From assembly GCF_033115175.1 (NCBI RefSeq), contig NC_084827.1:121365701-121429700 (forward strand): DNA of 64,000 nt. Reading direction: 5' to 3'. The notes under the pieces are model-generated. The model was not told where the DNA came from. It saw nothing but the letters and a program-made list of their open reading frames with translations, and did not search any database. The position numbers and the translations under genes are program-made. Position 1 is the stretch's first letter. Every line of letters begins with the position of its first letter. This document shows positions 1 to 12,240 of the stretch, piece by piece. The stretch comes from Lepus europaeus. Its lineage: Eukaryota > Chordata > Mammalia > Lagomorpha > Leporidae.

Positions 1-115
1 TTCAGTCTTCAAACCATCAGCAGATAGGATATTCACGGGCTTACAAAAGAGCACTTATACATACGTGTCTAATTTATGTGATTTGTGGCTAACATTGGTT
101 TCCATGTTTTCACAG

Positions 116-224
116 GAAAGTTATTGATGCCAATCAAAGAGAAGCCTGGGTTTCTAACGACACCTACTGGGAACTCCGAAAGGACCCTGGGTTTAGTAAA
201 GTAGACAGCCCTGTTCTTTGGTAA
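116..224 (+). CDS. OSBPL6: OSBPL6 last coding exon (C-terminus of oxysterol-binding protein-related protein 6)
   Basis: The exon follows a pyrimidine-rich acceptor ending in CACAG at 111-115 and reads from codon 117 to the TAA at 222-224. The 35 residues begin KVIDANQREAW, then continue with WELRKDPGF and end SKVDSPVLW. This is the C-terminal tail typical of the ORP3/ORP6/ORP7 subgroup, just after the lipid-binding ORD fold. ORP6 is a sterol and phosphoinositide-binding protein of ER-plasma membrane and endosomal contact sites (family knowledge). The rest of the gene lies to the left of the window. The call rests on the tail sequence and on the neighbouring PRKRA and PJVK genes, which match the human order. 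The paralogues OSBPL3 and OSBPL7 have similar tails, but neither sits next to PRKRA. Confidence 0.9.
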
Positions 225-789
225 ACTGGGAACATAGAGCTAGCCAACATATCACACTCTGAATGATTAAATAACTATGCACAATTATGTTTCTTATAGC
301 TACACGTGGTTTCTGGGTCGACTGAAAACCTACCATTTGCTTTTCTATTTCATCTTTATAATGGACTTTCAGAAGTGCATTAGACGAGGCCCCTGACCAC
401 TTGTGGATCCTTTCTTTTTTGCTGCAACCATATTCCTTAAGAAAAATAAAGCATCCACACCCTCCTCGGAGAGCAGAATAAAAGGAGCAGGATATAAAAT
501 CCAAAGTCTGAAGAGTTTGCAAAGAAAAACGAACTGTACCTGGTGCTTAACGCTGATCAAGAGAGTTAAAACAACACACAAACCATGCGCTCGGTCCGTC
601 ATCTGGAAGCACCATCCCCCCGTCTGTCGTAAGAGCTCCTGGACCACAGCGGTCGGTTAGTTCGGACTTCAGGTGTGTCTGTTGATGTGATGTGCTTGTG
701 CTGGCCTCGTCAAAAAAAGACGTGATGCTTCTCAGAGCCTGTCCCATCTGTCTGCCATTGTTCATGCCTTAAGAAATGCAAATATGTAC

Positions 790-795
790 AATAAA
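790..795 (+). terminator. OSBPL6: Candidate proximal poly(A) signal of OSBPL6
   Basis: Canonical AATAAA, 566 bases after the stop codon, followed within 30 bases by a T-rich then GT-containing stretch. Use in vivo is inferred. Confidence 0.4.
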
Positions 796-1036
796 TCATT
801 TTTAAACTGTGTGCCCATAGATTTATGTGAAGGACAGACCTTTTGAATCACAGCACGATTCGCTTTCTCAGTCGGAACATGTATGGGTCTAGCTGAAATG
901 ACTTTCTAAAAATAAGCAACACAGGCTTGACTTCAGTGAGCTGGTTACCTGTCACTGACATGAAAGGCAAGAAAGAAAAGGTGTGCGAAACAGATCTCTG
1001 TATTCATGTTGTTTAAGTTCTGTCCTGCGTCCCGAT

Positions 1037-1042
1037 AATAAA
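1037..1042 (+). terminator. OSBPL6: Candidate poly(A) signal of OSBPL6
   Basis: Canonical AATAAA about 810 bases after the stop codon, followed by a C/T-rich stretch and GTG-containing sequence. It is a plausible main 3' end, but no transcript evidence is available here. Confidence 0.4.
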
Positions 1043-1060
1043 CCGTCCCTCTTCCACCTC

Positions 1061-4000
1061 ATCTCACAGTGTGCCCTGTTATTTGGCAAAATCTTATTTG
1101 AATTGGACATTTGTCATCAGTGTTACAACTGTGGAAGCAAACAACAAAAAGTATGGGAATTCCTGTGTGGGCATAATAGTACTATGAATGGTAGCTGTTT
1201 TTGAATGAAGTACAGTGTAACATCATCTCTCACCCTGCCCACCCCATTAACACCATGTGAATTCCTCTGAAGAACAAAGACAAGAATACCAATAGCTTAT
1301 TTGCATTATTTAAATGAGTTCTATGCAAGATCATAGTTCATATTTCTATCAAGTGGTTCTGTGAGCTACAAGCATTTACCCTGCTATTGGCAGATAATAG
1401 AATGTAAGCTAAGGAACTTAGCCATCTCAAAAGGGAAAGGGGTTTCTGCCGAATTCAGTACTTGTTTCTCCTGCACTAATCTACAGAGGCTTTTGTAGGA
1501 GTTTTGCATCAGTGTTTCTAAGTTTCTGCACGTAGATGACTCTAGATGCCTACATGTTTTTAAAAACATCTTTAGAGATTTTCCTGGAGAATTATAAACT
1601 TACATGTATCTCCATTGTCGGTTAGGTTTTTGTTCTGAGGCCCTTACTGTCAGAGTTGAAGTGGTATTTTAAACTCTGATAACAAGGTTGCTGACATTTT
1701 CTCTTGTTACGAGGTGTTGGCTTTAGTGTTATTTCTGCTCAGCAAAGCACTCCTACTAATGGCTAATACACCATCAACTAATTCCTGGCAGTGGCTTATC
1801 CCCCATCAACTAATTCCTGGGGAGGAAAGTGCAATGGGAAAGCTCTAAGGTTTCCAGCAGATGGAGCGATGGCTTAGTGATCCTGAACCTCGGCCCTTTC
1901 ACCTGAGTCTGTCCATGATGTGTGCAATTTGCATTAGTTTTGAACAGATTTAGTTCATCCTCAAGTGAACATCCTAATCCCTTGCCAGAACGAAGCCTTG
2001 CACTTAAGCAGCCTTTCCATGCTGCTCGGTTCCTCTCATTGCCGTTTTAAATCTGTAGGTGGCTTACCCCATGGTAGTCAAATCCTCTCTCTGGTTATTG
2101 ATTCTTTTTCTGTTCATTCATCTTGACATCCTTTTATCTATATTCTGAGAGACATGGCTTTAATTTTAATTAGAACTTAATTAGAATCCTATTGACTTCC
2201 TTAAAGAATTCTGTTCCACAGCTGGTAGTTTATTAACATACTATTCAAAGAGGTTCTGCTCTGTCTGTAGGAGCACTTCTTGGAAGAGACTCAAAATAGC
2301 CTACATACAAGAATCCTGCAAAGTAAAGGTAATACAAGTAGAGCAGTTAGAATCTGAGGCCTTGGTGACTAACAGATCTGTCGGGCAGGCAGGTGGAAGA
2401 GGACCCAGCACCTATCAGGAAAGCAGCCACTGTATGATTAAAACTGAGATGAAGGAAAAATAGTAGAGTGAGCCTTTACTAGAGAGTAAGTTCCGGCTGC
2501 CTGTCAAGTGAGTGAATGCCGATCAGAGCAAACTTGAAACTATGATTAGGGTTTCAACAGAAAGAGGAAAGCTGTCAATTAAAAATCACCACCTTTTATA
2601 ATCTTTAGAATTTAGAATCTCTCTGGGATTCAGATTTCCTCGTTGTTCTGATTCAAGTGATCAGTTCAGTTTCAGATAATACCCCAGTAGTACCCGATTC
2701 ACTCACCTACCGGCCCCCCACCCCTGTCAAATCCTTGGCCTCTTCTCCCATCTTTTCTTCCATTTATTGACATGATGGTTATAGAATTATGAGACTGATC
2801 CTGTTGAGATTTTCGTCAGCATACTGTTTTGGGCTTTTGAGACAAACAGGAAAAGAGTAGAGTATTGGATCATTGGATCATTTCTTAGAAATTTATGTAA
2901 ACCTTTGTGTTTCCAGGACATTTTTCTTGTCTTTCCCTAAAATGACCTAGGGTAGAGGAGGACTTAACATGTCTGTCTCCCTCTCCTGGGATTTCTTTAT
3001 GAGCTGCTGCATCTCATCTACAGTGGCCACTACGGAAGGCAGCAGTAAGTGGCAGTGACCCTGTGGACTTGGACTTGGCTAGACTAAAGAGATTGATGGC
3101 ACACACCAGCACTTGTAGAAGCCGACCAGAAATGTTTTGATTTCATTTGCTTCCACCCAGGGTGCAAATGTACTCTGATTTTGCCATTGTCTTATTGTTT
3201 TTTAATGAACTCATATTTCATGGTATCTTTAAATACCAGTAATTTCCAGGCAATTGTAAACATGAACCTCATTTAAGATCACTTTTTAATGGGTTAGTTA
3301 AATATGGGGAGGGTGAAAAACCAAATGCAATTTTCTGGATAAAAACTGCTAAGGAATTTTCCATCCATTGGATGCCAGGTTGTCCGTGGTCCCAACCTTT
3401 GGCTTCTCTTGCTTATTCTGACCCCATGCCTTTGTGCAATTGCATCCCTCATTAGAGTCTGCCCCAGGGAGCAAGGGGGCAGGGAGGAACAGCAGATTAA
3501 ACTGTTGTGCTCAGTCCTGTTTACAGCTGTGGCTGGAAAAGAGTTTATCATCATAACCTAAAGGACATTTTGTTATTTTCTTGTGGGTTTTAATTATCCA
3601 TTTTGTCTGAGCTCGTTTCACTGTCATCCTAGGTAATAAATGTTTGTGGGAGCAGAGCTCCTCACACACCAGGGGGTATAAGAAATGTTTGCACTTGACT
3701 TGGTATATTCTGAATGTGGCACAGTAAATAATGTTCGTGTATAAAACATTAGTTTATTTCTACGGGAGCCATTATGTTCAGGATATATAAAATGTATCTA
3801 ATTAAACAATTATGAATCCATTCTGTGCTCTAGAAATGTTCTTTTGGGGGAGAGATGAAGAAAAAAGTGTCAATGGAGCTAAGAATTATAGTGTTTATTT
3901 TTCCAAGAAGTTCCCAGAGATTTAGAAATACTACTTGCCAAATTAGGATGAGATCCTCTAAATCCTAATGGAGTATATTTTGCAAAATAGATACATTTTT

Positions 4001-4835
4001 AAACTGCATTGCCAGGTTCCCTGTTAAACTGAAGCAGGTTTGGTTGAATACACATGATAACAAGTACAAGATTGTTACTGAGTTCTAAGAGCTTTATGCA
4101 GCTTTCACTTTTAGAAAAATAATGGCAAATTGTTTAAGGAATACTTAGCTTTATTCTTTTTGAAATGAGATAAAGAAGAATGAATTCTTTCCAAACTGCT
4201 CTGATGAAACACCATGCCCAACATCTTAAGCAAGTGAAGCTTCGTCATCAAGGGAACTTACAGGTGACTCAGGTGGAAAAGCACTGACCTTCATATGTGT
4301 CCTTTTGTTTTGCAGAACAACATTGGACTTGACTGATTTGCTCCAACCTTCTGGTTCTAACATAGGGAAGCCACAGGGATTCCCATGTTTGCTCTGTTGC
4401 ACTGTTTCTAAAATATACAATTATTTGTGCCCTGTTTCAGAGTCATTCAGTATAAGAAACTCCTTAGCTTCATGTTAAACACTGTTACATTTTCATGGGC
4501 TAAAAACTAGCCTGTAAATATATTTCATTGGTTACTTTGGTATCCCCAAATTAATAGGGAAAAACATAAAAGAAAAATGTTCTTACTTTCTGCAAATTTT
4601 GTTTCTAGCCAGGTCTTCCATAGGGCAATTGTAGAGGGAGGAACATTACATTTGTATAAAACAGGTTATAATCCTATTTGAGTTCTACCTGTATCTTCTA
4701 ATTCTTTTAGTTTATAGAGTAGGCAAGTGAAACTTTAATACTGTTAAAGAGAGAATAATGCTACTTCTTCTTAGGCACCCACTCCCTCTTACCTAGTCTC
4801 ATCTAGTTAGTTCTTTAGGAATTCAAGTGGTTGCT
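1061..4835. other. Repeat-poor stretch after OSBPL6, possible extended 3' UTR
   Basis: About 3.8 kb with no C-SINE and no L1 that I can recognise, in contrast to the repeat-packed sequence that follows. It has an AATAAA at 3635-3640 followed by a TGTTTGTGGG-type GU-rich element. A 17-base sequence (catcaactaattcctgg) occurs twice, at about 1772 and 1804. No convincing coding exon was found on either strand. Confidence 0.4.
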
Positions 4836-5060
4836 AGGGTTTTTTTTAAAAGCTTTATCAAGGCATAAATGACATATACTAAACCTCAAACATTTGAGCT
4901 GTATAACTTGACACATTTTGACATAGGTATACATCCTTGGCATCACTACAACCATAAGTGAATATGATCTATCACCTCCCAAAATTTCCCCTGCCCTTTT
5001 ATAATCCTTCCCCAGCCTCCACCCTGAGGCAATCACCTTTTTTATTTAATTTTAAAAGTA
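4836..5060 (-). mobile_element. Old L1 3'-UTR fragment (L1M-type)
   Basis: The wording of the sequence (pieces such as ctttatcaaggcataaatga and acacattttgacatagg) matches the antisense of the mammalian L1M 3' UTR. A C-SINE interrupts it at 5073. The remainder probably runs on to about 5460-5610. Confidence 0.65.
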
Positions 5061-5072
5061 TGTATATTTTCT

Positions 5073-5420
5073 TTTTTTTTTTTTTTTTTTTTGATAGGCA
5101 GAGTGGACAGTGAGAGAGAGAGACAGAGAGAAAGGTCTTCCTTTTGCCTTTGGTTCACCCTCCAATGGCCGCCGCGGTAGGCGCTCTGCGGCTGGCGCAC
5201 CGCGCCGATCCAATGGCAGGAGCCAGGTGCTCATCCTGGTCTCCCATGGGGTGCAGGGCCCAAGGACTTAGGCCATCCTCCACTGCACTCCCTGGCCACA
5301 GCAGAGAGCTGGCCTGGAAGAGGGGCAACCGGGACAGGATCGATGCCCCAACCGGGACTAGAACCCGGTGTGCCGGCGCCGCAAGGCGGAGGATTAGCCC
5401 AGTGAGCCGCGGCGCCGGCC
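5073..5420 (-). mobile_element. C-repeat SINE, full length, with target-site duplication
   Basis: An antisense copy: the T tract comes first, then the (GA)-rich 3' region, and the tRNA-derived head (reverse of GGCCGGCGC) at the right end. It is flanked by the direct repeat tgtatattttct at 5061-5072 and 5421-5432. It inserted into an old L1 fragment. Confidence 0.93.
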
Positions 5421-5432
5421 TGTATATTTTCT

Positions 5433-6465
5433 TATATTAATTGCAAATATGATTTTTCTAGAAGACTGTGTATACAGATAGATGTATATCTACAAACTCC
5501 TCACTTGCCATTACACCTAAATCCATCAGGTACTCACATTTCAAGAGAAAGAGGATCCCCTTAAGTTCTATTTTTAGTAGCCCAGTTAAAGCTTTAGACT
5601 TGAAATGCTTAGAACATAATAAACTTTTTCACATTGAAATGGCCATGTAAACTAATGGGTTAATTTCCATATTTGGGGAATCCAAAATAAAGCCAACACT
5701 GAACTGGCTGGCAGCAGGGAGGAAACCCTAGGAAGCATTTTTCCCTCTGCTGTGTAATTAGCCACTAACAAGACTGTGGGAGCCCAGGATGACTGCTCCT
5801 GAAATGAGATTTCAATGCCTACGATCGGGCAAAGGGCCTATGTGGTGGGATTTTCCTTTTGAGCCTCACTTTTACAAGCAAACATTTGAAACTTCCAGTG
5901 CTCCAGAACTGCTTCTCTACCTCTTCCGATGCCCTCACTCCCCATCGGGAAACCAAGTTGCTAACTCAGCCTAACTTGGAAAAAGCAATAGGAAGGAGAC
6001 CTGTGGAGTCCAGTGAACTCACTGTCGCTGTGCAAGTTGAAAGCTTATTCTTTAAATCCTGAGCCCCAGACCTTATTACTCGAAAGTAGCAAATGTTCCA
6101 GAGAGGATCAAATACAGCTGATTGATTTTAAAGGCAAAGTCGAGAAAGGGCAAGAGTGAATAAAAGGGAACCGGGAAGGAAGTGTGGGTTCTCTGAGGAG
6201 TGCAGGAACTGAGCTCCCTGTGCCTGGATGGATCCCAGGGCAGCACGGAACCATCCTGGATGTCTGTCTAAGGGTAGGATCCTGGGTAGGGAGCTGAAAT
6301 GAGAGTGTATCAACTAACCACTCCCTCAATTGTCCCTGCCCCAACCTCAGCCCTTGCTGTTTTGTTTTCCTTAATGTGACACTTGAGAGTCAGTAAGAAA
6401 GTCCAGTTCAGGAACCAAAAGTAGAGCTCAGTGACCTATGCACCCTTTTCCTCTTGCCCCCCTCC
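5433..6465. other. Unique sequence, no gene seen
   Basis: The first 100-200 bases are probably the rest of the disrupted L1M fragment. The remainder has only short chance open frames and no recognisable repeat. Confidence 0.4.
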
Positions 6466-6778
6466 TTTTTTTTAAGATTTATTTATTTGAAAGGCAGGGT
6501 TAGAGAGGTAGAGACACTAAGGTTTTCCATCCACTGCCCCAATCCCCAAATGGCTGCAATGCCAGGGGTGGACCAGGCCAGAGCCAGGAGCCTCCTCCGG
6601 GTCTCCTATGTAGGTGCAGGGGCCCGAGCACCTGGGCCATCCTCCACTGCCCCCCCCCCCCAGACACATTAGCAGGGAGCTGGGTGGGAAGTAGAGCAGC
6701 CAGGGCTTGAACCAACACCCACACAGGATGCTGATGCTGCAGGCTGTGCTCCAACTTGCTGCACCACAGTGCCGGCCC
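6466..6778 (-). mobile_element. C-repeat SINE
   Basis: Antisense copy beginning with a T tract and the ttatttatttgaaaggcag motif, and ending with the reverse complement of the GGGCCGGC head. It contains an internal run of eleven C at about 6651-6661. Confidence 0.92.
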
Positions 6779-7659
6779 AGTCCCTTTCTTGACTTCTGTG
6801 TCCATGCCAGTGCTATAAGATGGAGATAAAGAGTAAGGAGGGCAAACTGAGACCTCAACGGTAAGATGGGTGTTAAGCCCAAGAATGTGCATCTTCCTGG
6901 AGGTGAGCCTCTTCAAAGCCATGGATCAATCCCCACCTCACCCTCCATTCCCTCCTAGGCCTTGTCTCTGAGTCTAAGGACAGTTTTCCAATGGACTGGT
7001 GGGTCCAGGCGGGCGAGGGAGCTGCGGGGAAATTCTGCCACAGAGCGCACCCTCATCGCCCCACTGAGAGTTCCACAGCCGCGTCTAGCAGCATGTTCCT
7101 TACCTGGGTCAGCTGCTGCTCTGAACGTGATATGTTTATTTTTTAAATTTCTGTTTGCAAAAATTCCACCTTGAAACATCTCTGCGTCTAACTGCAGGTG
7201 TAAAGACAGTAGTGGTGTCCTGTTAGTTTGCATATGGTCATTTGGAGATGGGAAAATTTTGTCTTAGGAATAGAGTTTTGAGCAACTTTCTACAGAAAAA
7301 AAAAGTTTATCGTTAAATTTCTTAATGAATTGTCTCATCTGTGCCACCTCAAAATAAGAATTGTGCCTCCTCAAAGAATGTTGTCTATGAGAATGTTATT
7401 TGTAACAGCACAGGAAACTTCAATAAATTTTAAATAAATTATATAAAGTGATCTGTTTTTTGTGTACAGCATGTCCTGATGACTTTTTCCACCAAATGCT
7501 AGTTTTACTAAATTTACTAAATATTTTTATCTGCAGCAAGACTTAACATATAAAGAAGATTAAGTACTTATTCTAACTATATTTCCAGATCATTTTTCAT
7601 GTAGTAACTGTTTTCAAATCACATACTAGATGCAGGACTTCCTGAAATTAAAAAAAGTA
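6779..7659. other. Unique sequence, no gene seen
   Basis: No exon or repeat was recognised. AT-rich in the second half. Confidence 0.35.
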
Positions 7660-7947
7660 TTTTAATTTTATCTGAAAGGCAGATAAACTGAGATATTCCA
7701 TCCTCCGTGCTCACGACCCAAATGCTCGCACCAGCCAGGGTGGAGTCGCTGAAGCCAGGAGTCCAGAATTCAATCCAGGTCATGTAGGAGCATGGCAGGA
7801 ACTTGGGTCATCATCTGCTGTCTCCCAGGGTGCGCACTAATAGGAGGCTGGATCAGAAGTGGAGAAGGCAGGACTCCCAATCTGGCACTCTGATACAGAA
7901 TGTAGGCATCTCAAGCAGTGTCTTAGCAGCTGAGCCAAATGGCCTCC
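7660..7947 (-). mobile_element. Diverged C-repeat SINE
   Basis: An older antisense copy. tctgaaaggcag, gaagccaggagtc and ggctggatcagaagtgga mark the family, but the head and tail are degraded. Confidence 0.8.
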
Positions 7948-9494
7948 CTCTTTTCCTTGAACTTTGAACTTACCTGTATTGAAAATACTTACGATGCTGA
8001 CTTCAGTTCTCCATGTTTCTAGATCATGGGAATAAAGCTGTGGTTCATAAAGACTGGAGGAAATAAAATCGCTCAGATGAGAGGTTTGGCATGTTTTTTG
8101 TTTGGGTCTTTTGAGGAAGCCCTAGGAATTAGTTTACGTTAATCCAATCCCTTTGGAAAGACAATTTTCATGGAGAATATTTCTGTCACTGGTGAGACCA
8201 CCAGTAAAATGGTGACAGTGTAGTTTGTTTCTAGTCTCTACATGCATTCAAAGCAGATGATACATCAGCCTTGACATCCAAGTCTCTTCCTTCTTAAAAT
8301 GGGTGGAAGAAGAAACATTTTTCAGAGGACATGTCAAAGACGGCTAACATTCCAACTCTCTGGATCCCAGGAAAGCCAAAATCTGTTTCTTCTAAAACAA
8401 ACACTGGTAGTCAACCTGTTTCACGTGTGCCCTGGGGCCTTTTAACTGGCGGCTCCACTGAGGTGCATTTGTGGGATGGTTCCCAGTCTCATCCTAACAC
8501 TGCCCAGTCACAGAGACAGGAGGACCTTGCCATGTCACTTCCTTAGGGACAAATGTGTAGAACTGTACTGAAGAGAAGCTTTGAGATGAGTGCCAAGTGC
8601 ACACACAGAAGTCTTTCTTCCTTGTGTTGTCTCTGTGTTATATACTAGAAGTTCTTAGCAGAGGGGAAGGTTGGGAAGTGAGGAGAAAAATATATAAGAA
8701 CTTCAAATGGCCTCAAGAAGTGTGTCTACTGACGCCCCCTCCCCTGCCCGGTGCTGTATGTAATAAAGTAACTGGGAAGTAAATTGAAAATAGCAGAGAC
8801 ACACAATAGATGAAAGTATTATTTTGCATTGTTTGTGATTATGTGATCACAGTTACCATAGGTTAGTTCCCTTGTCCAGTTAGAGAATCATACCAGAGAA
8901 TCAACCTCTTGTAAGTGGATATAGCCCCAGTGACATTCAACTATTATTGGATGGCAGGTAGTGATTTCTTTTTACAGGTTTAGCTCTCAGGGTCCAAAAT
9001 TAGATGGTGCCAGGAGAGACACAGTTGAATTTGTGAGACCAGTTCATGCACTCAGAAGGAAGCCCATCAATGCCAGAATCCTCAGAGGTGTGGGTTCTGT
9101 CTGGCCACTGTGCAATGCCAGCAGCTGTCTGTCTGAAAGTCGCCCAACTTCTCCATTCAGGCTCAGCAAATAGGGCTATTCTCACCTTCAAACAAATGGT
9201 TTGATGGGGTCCCTAAATTTGGAAGGAAAAAAAGCAAAAGCCACAAAAATAAACCCCTAGCAGAAAGCTCTTAAGATGCTAACAAGATCATCCACATACC
9301 AGGTGCTCTAAGACAAAAACGATGGCACTCAGTGTTTCCTGATTACCCTGATTACCCCTGAAATTTTCAGAATTTACCAAGAAAAAAACTTCCCAAATGG
9401 CAACTGCTCAGTACCTTAATTCCTCTTCAAACTCAGATCATTGGTGTAGAATTTCAGAAGAGGAATGAGAACTTTTCTTTCAAAGCCAAATTGC
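7948..9494. other. Intergenic sequence, nothing recognised
   Basis: About 1.5 kb without a recognisable repeat or exon. The open frames present are short and have no family resemblance. Confidence 0.35.
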
Positions 9495-9814
9495 TTTTTT
9501 TTTTTTTAAGTTTTATGTATTTATTTGAAAGGCAGAGCTACAGAGAGGCAGAGAGAGGTCTTCCATCCACTGGTTCACTGCCAGGATGCCTGAAATAGCC
9601 AGAGCTGGACTGATCTGAAGCCAGGAGCCAAGAGCTTCCTCTGGGTCTCCCACATGGGTGCAGGGGCCCAAGAACTTGGGCCATCCTTCACTGCCTCCCC
9701 AAGCCACAGCAGAGAGCTGAATCAGAAGTGGAGCAGCCAGGACTCCAATCATCACCCATATGGGATTCTGGCACTGCAGGTAATGGCTTTCCCAGTATAC
9801 CACAGCGCCGGTCC
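9495..9814 (-). mobile_element. C-repeat SINE
   Basis: An antisense copy with T tract, ggcagagctacagagagg and the terminal cagcgccggtccc head. Confidence 0.92.
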
Positions 9815-10951
9815 CTAAATCGTCTCTTGTACTCTTCTTCCCTAAGATCCTGCTCCAAAATGCTTAATTCTTCACTGCATCTCCCAGAATTTTCCATATG
9901 CCTTCCTAGTACACTTTGGTTATTATTTTATTAGCTTCTCATCCACTTCAAAATCTATTTTAAATCCTCTCAGTAAATTTTCTCTTATAAAATAAAAAAC
10001 CTTTGTATTCACATAACTCATATTCGCTCTCTCCCAATGTCTCAGGCATTTTGTAAGGTCTCCTTCAATGTTAGTGGATGCAATGGGTCCATGTGCTTAG
10101 GGAGGCACCCAAGAACCTGCTTCAGATAGGAATGGATCTGAAGAAAGTTTTATTTACTTGTGACCAGCAAAGGAAACAGTGGGAAGGCATAGATCCGGAG
10201 AAGCAGTTTGCCAGGGCTTTGTAGCAAGGGTTAGGGGAAGGTCCACAATGTAGAAAAGTGGGAGCAGGGGGCTCTTCCTTCTGGCCCAAGTATCACACAT
10301 CTGCATACAGTACACGTTCAAAACTCTGCCTCAGATCGGTTCTGGCTGCTTTCCCTGCAGAGTGGTGGTCCTCCCGCCTCAGAGAATAGTGCTACAAGGC
10401 CACAACGTGAGCTTTTTCCTCTGCAAACATAGCTCAAGCCAGGAAACAGTTCCAGATTCTCTATGTTCCTGTGCCCCTCTTGCCTAAATCCTAACTCTTG
10501 GTTACCTCTGCGCATTGATTCTGTGAAGTATTCCAAAGGTATTCCTCCTTCAAGACAGCCGACAAAGGAAGTCTCTCCATTAACCTCCCCCACCATTCTG
10601 GGCAAATGGTGCTGTTGGCCTAAGCCAGGCTGTCTGTGACCTGTGTTCCTGGTTGGGGGGAGGGCTGCACCTGTGATTGGATTTTGCAGTTACTGCTAAG
10701 TAGTACTGCCTGGGCAGGTGCTTACCATTGCCCACATTGAATGCCTTGCTCCCACATCGCTGTTTTTAGTCACTAATGTCCAGGTTCATAGCGTCCATCC
10801 TGAGAGCTCAAAGTCATTTTCTAAATTTCTCATGAATTTGCCAAACATGAGTAATCACCCTTCATGGAACCTTTTAAACTTTTACTTTATTCAGTGAAAA
10901 AAAAAAGATGTTTTTCCATAGACAATCTTGCTGAATTGGTCAAAGTGCCCA
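9815..10951. other. Intergenic sequence, nothing recognised
   Basis: No confident gene or repeat. The part around 10070-10700 is moderately GC-rich and could be a very old LTR, but I cannot assign it. Confidence 0.3.
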
Positions 10952-11045
10952 AGGCTGTAGGCATGTGGGGAGTGAACCAGCAGGTGGAAGTACTCTGTCA
11001 GCCTCTGTGTCTCTCTGCCTTTTAAATTAAGTGAAAATAAAGAAA
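10952..11045 (+). mobile_element. C-repeat SINE, 3' fragment
   Basis: Only the last third of the element is present (gtggggagtgaaccagcagg, then the C/T-rich end and an A-rich tail). Confidence 0.7.
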
Positions 11046-11072
11046 GAAACTTTCAAGTGCCAAAGTATAGTT

Positions 11073-11420
11073 TTAAGGTCTGAATGTTCCCTCCCAAATT
11101 CATGCTGAAATTTAATTATGAGTGTAAAAGCATGAAGACCTAGGGCCTTGAAGAGGCGATGAGGCCATGAGGGCTGCACCTGCATGAATGTGTTGATGAT
11201 ACTGAAGAGTTTGCTTTTCCCACAGGTGCATCTATTCCTGGCACCTTCTTGCTCACCCTTCAGCCACATCCTGGACAACACAGAGGCCTCGTTCCCTGCC
11301 TGGCAACATGCTCTTGGATTTCTCTGCCTCCACAACTGTGAGAAATGCTTCTTTTCCTTGTAAGTTACTCAGCCTTACTTACATATTCTCTTACCGTGTC
11401 ACAGGACAGACTAAGCTAAG
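11073..11420 (+). mobile_element. Old MaLR-type LTR (MLT1/MST-like)
   Basis: It starts with the gtctgaatgttccctcccaa type of MaLR LTR and has the ctgcctccacaactgtgaga segment and a terminal ggacagactaag. This is a non-coding solitary LTR relic with no internal genes. Confidence 0.7.
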
Positions 11421-11779
11421 ATTCTGTCGGAACCCCTTCAGTTATTCACACAGAAGCTATCTTTTCGTTAGCATCTGGGACGAACCTTGACAAATCTATG
11501 GGCACATTGTTATCCAGCCTTTACACTCAGCAGATTCTGCAGGAACCAGAATTTGTGCCTGCACCTGTCTAGCTAAAGTGCCATCTCAATTACACTGTCC
11601 ACACAAGAGATCTGGGGGCTCCTACATGAGAATAGCTCAATAATTGTTCTATCTAAAGGGGAAAATTTATGAAACTGCCAACTCATGGATGGCATTAGTG
11701 ATTTTTAGAGATATCCTGGACTCCATTTTTTTTTTAAGTTACAACTGTGCTCAAAACCCAGGTCTTCACCTAGATTAGT

Positions 11780-12240
11780 CTCCTATTGGTGCTGTAACAA
11801 ATTGTCAGAGACGTACTGGGTTAAAGCGACAGATATTTATTCTCTTACAGCTCAGTTCTGCAGGGCAGAAGTCCACAGTGGGTCTTCCAGGGCTGAAATC
11901 ATTGTATTGTCAGTGCTGGTTTCTTTTGGAAGCTCCATAGGAAAATCTGTCCAATGCACCTTCCTGTTTTCCCTGGCTGCCTATATTCCATGGCTTGTGG
12001 TCACATCACTCTAATCTCTGCCTCTGTGGTTACATTGCCTTCTCCTTTTATGTAGTCAAGTCTCTCTTTCTGCTTCCTTTCATGAGGAAAGGATTATATT
12101 CTAGGAACATGCAGATAATCTATGGTAATCTCCATGTCTGAAGATCTTTAATAAAATGCACAAAGTTCCTTTTACCATGTAAAGTAAAATTCACAGATTC
12201 TGGGCATGAGGATACCTTTGGGAGCCACTATGCTGCCTGG
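11780..12240 (-). mobile_element. Old MaLR-type LTR (MLT1-like)
   Basis: An antisense copy. ctcctattggtgctgtaaca, ttattctcttacagctcagt and aatctctgcctctgtggtta in this order are the hallmark of MLT1 LTRs. No internal retroviral sequence is visible. Confidence 0.75.

Larger units (their letters stand above)
225..1060 (+). other. OSBPL6: OSBPL6 3' UTR, minimum extent
   Basis: Sequence downstream of the OSBPL6 stop codon. It contains two AATAAA hexamers on the sense strand, at 790-795 and 1037-1042. The second would place cleavage near 1055-1065. No transposable element interrupts the stretch. The true end is not known from sequence alone. A third hexamer at 3635-3640 could serve a longer form. 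Confidence 0.6.

Noticed and set aside
6454-6922. Open frames of 60-180 codons in C-SINEs (for example 6500-6922, 16263-16799, 30263-30664, 32635-33132)
   Set aside because: They recur in similar form in every copy of the SINE. They are translations of a non-coding, tRNA-derived element.
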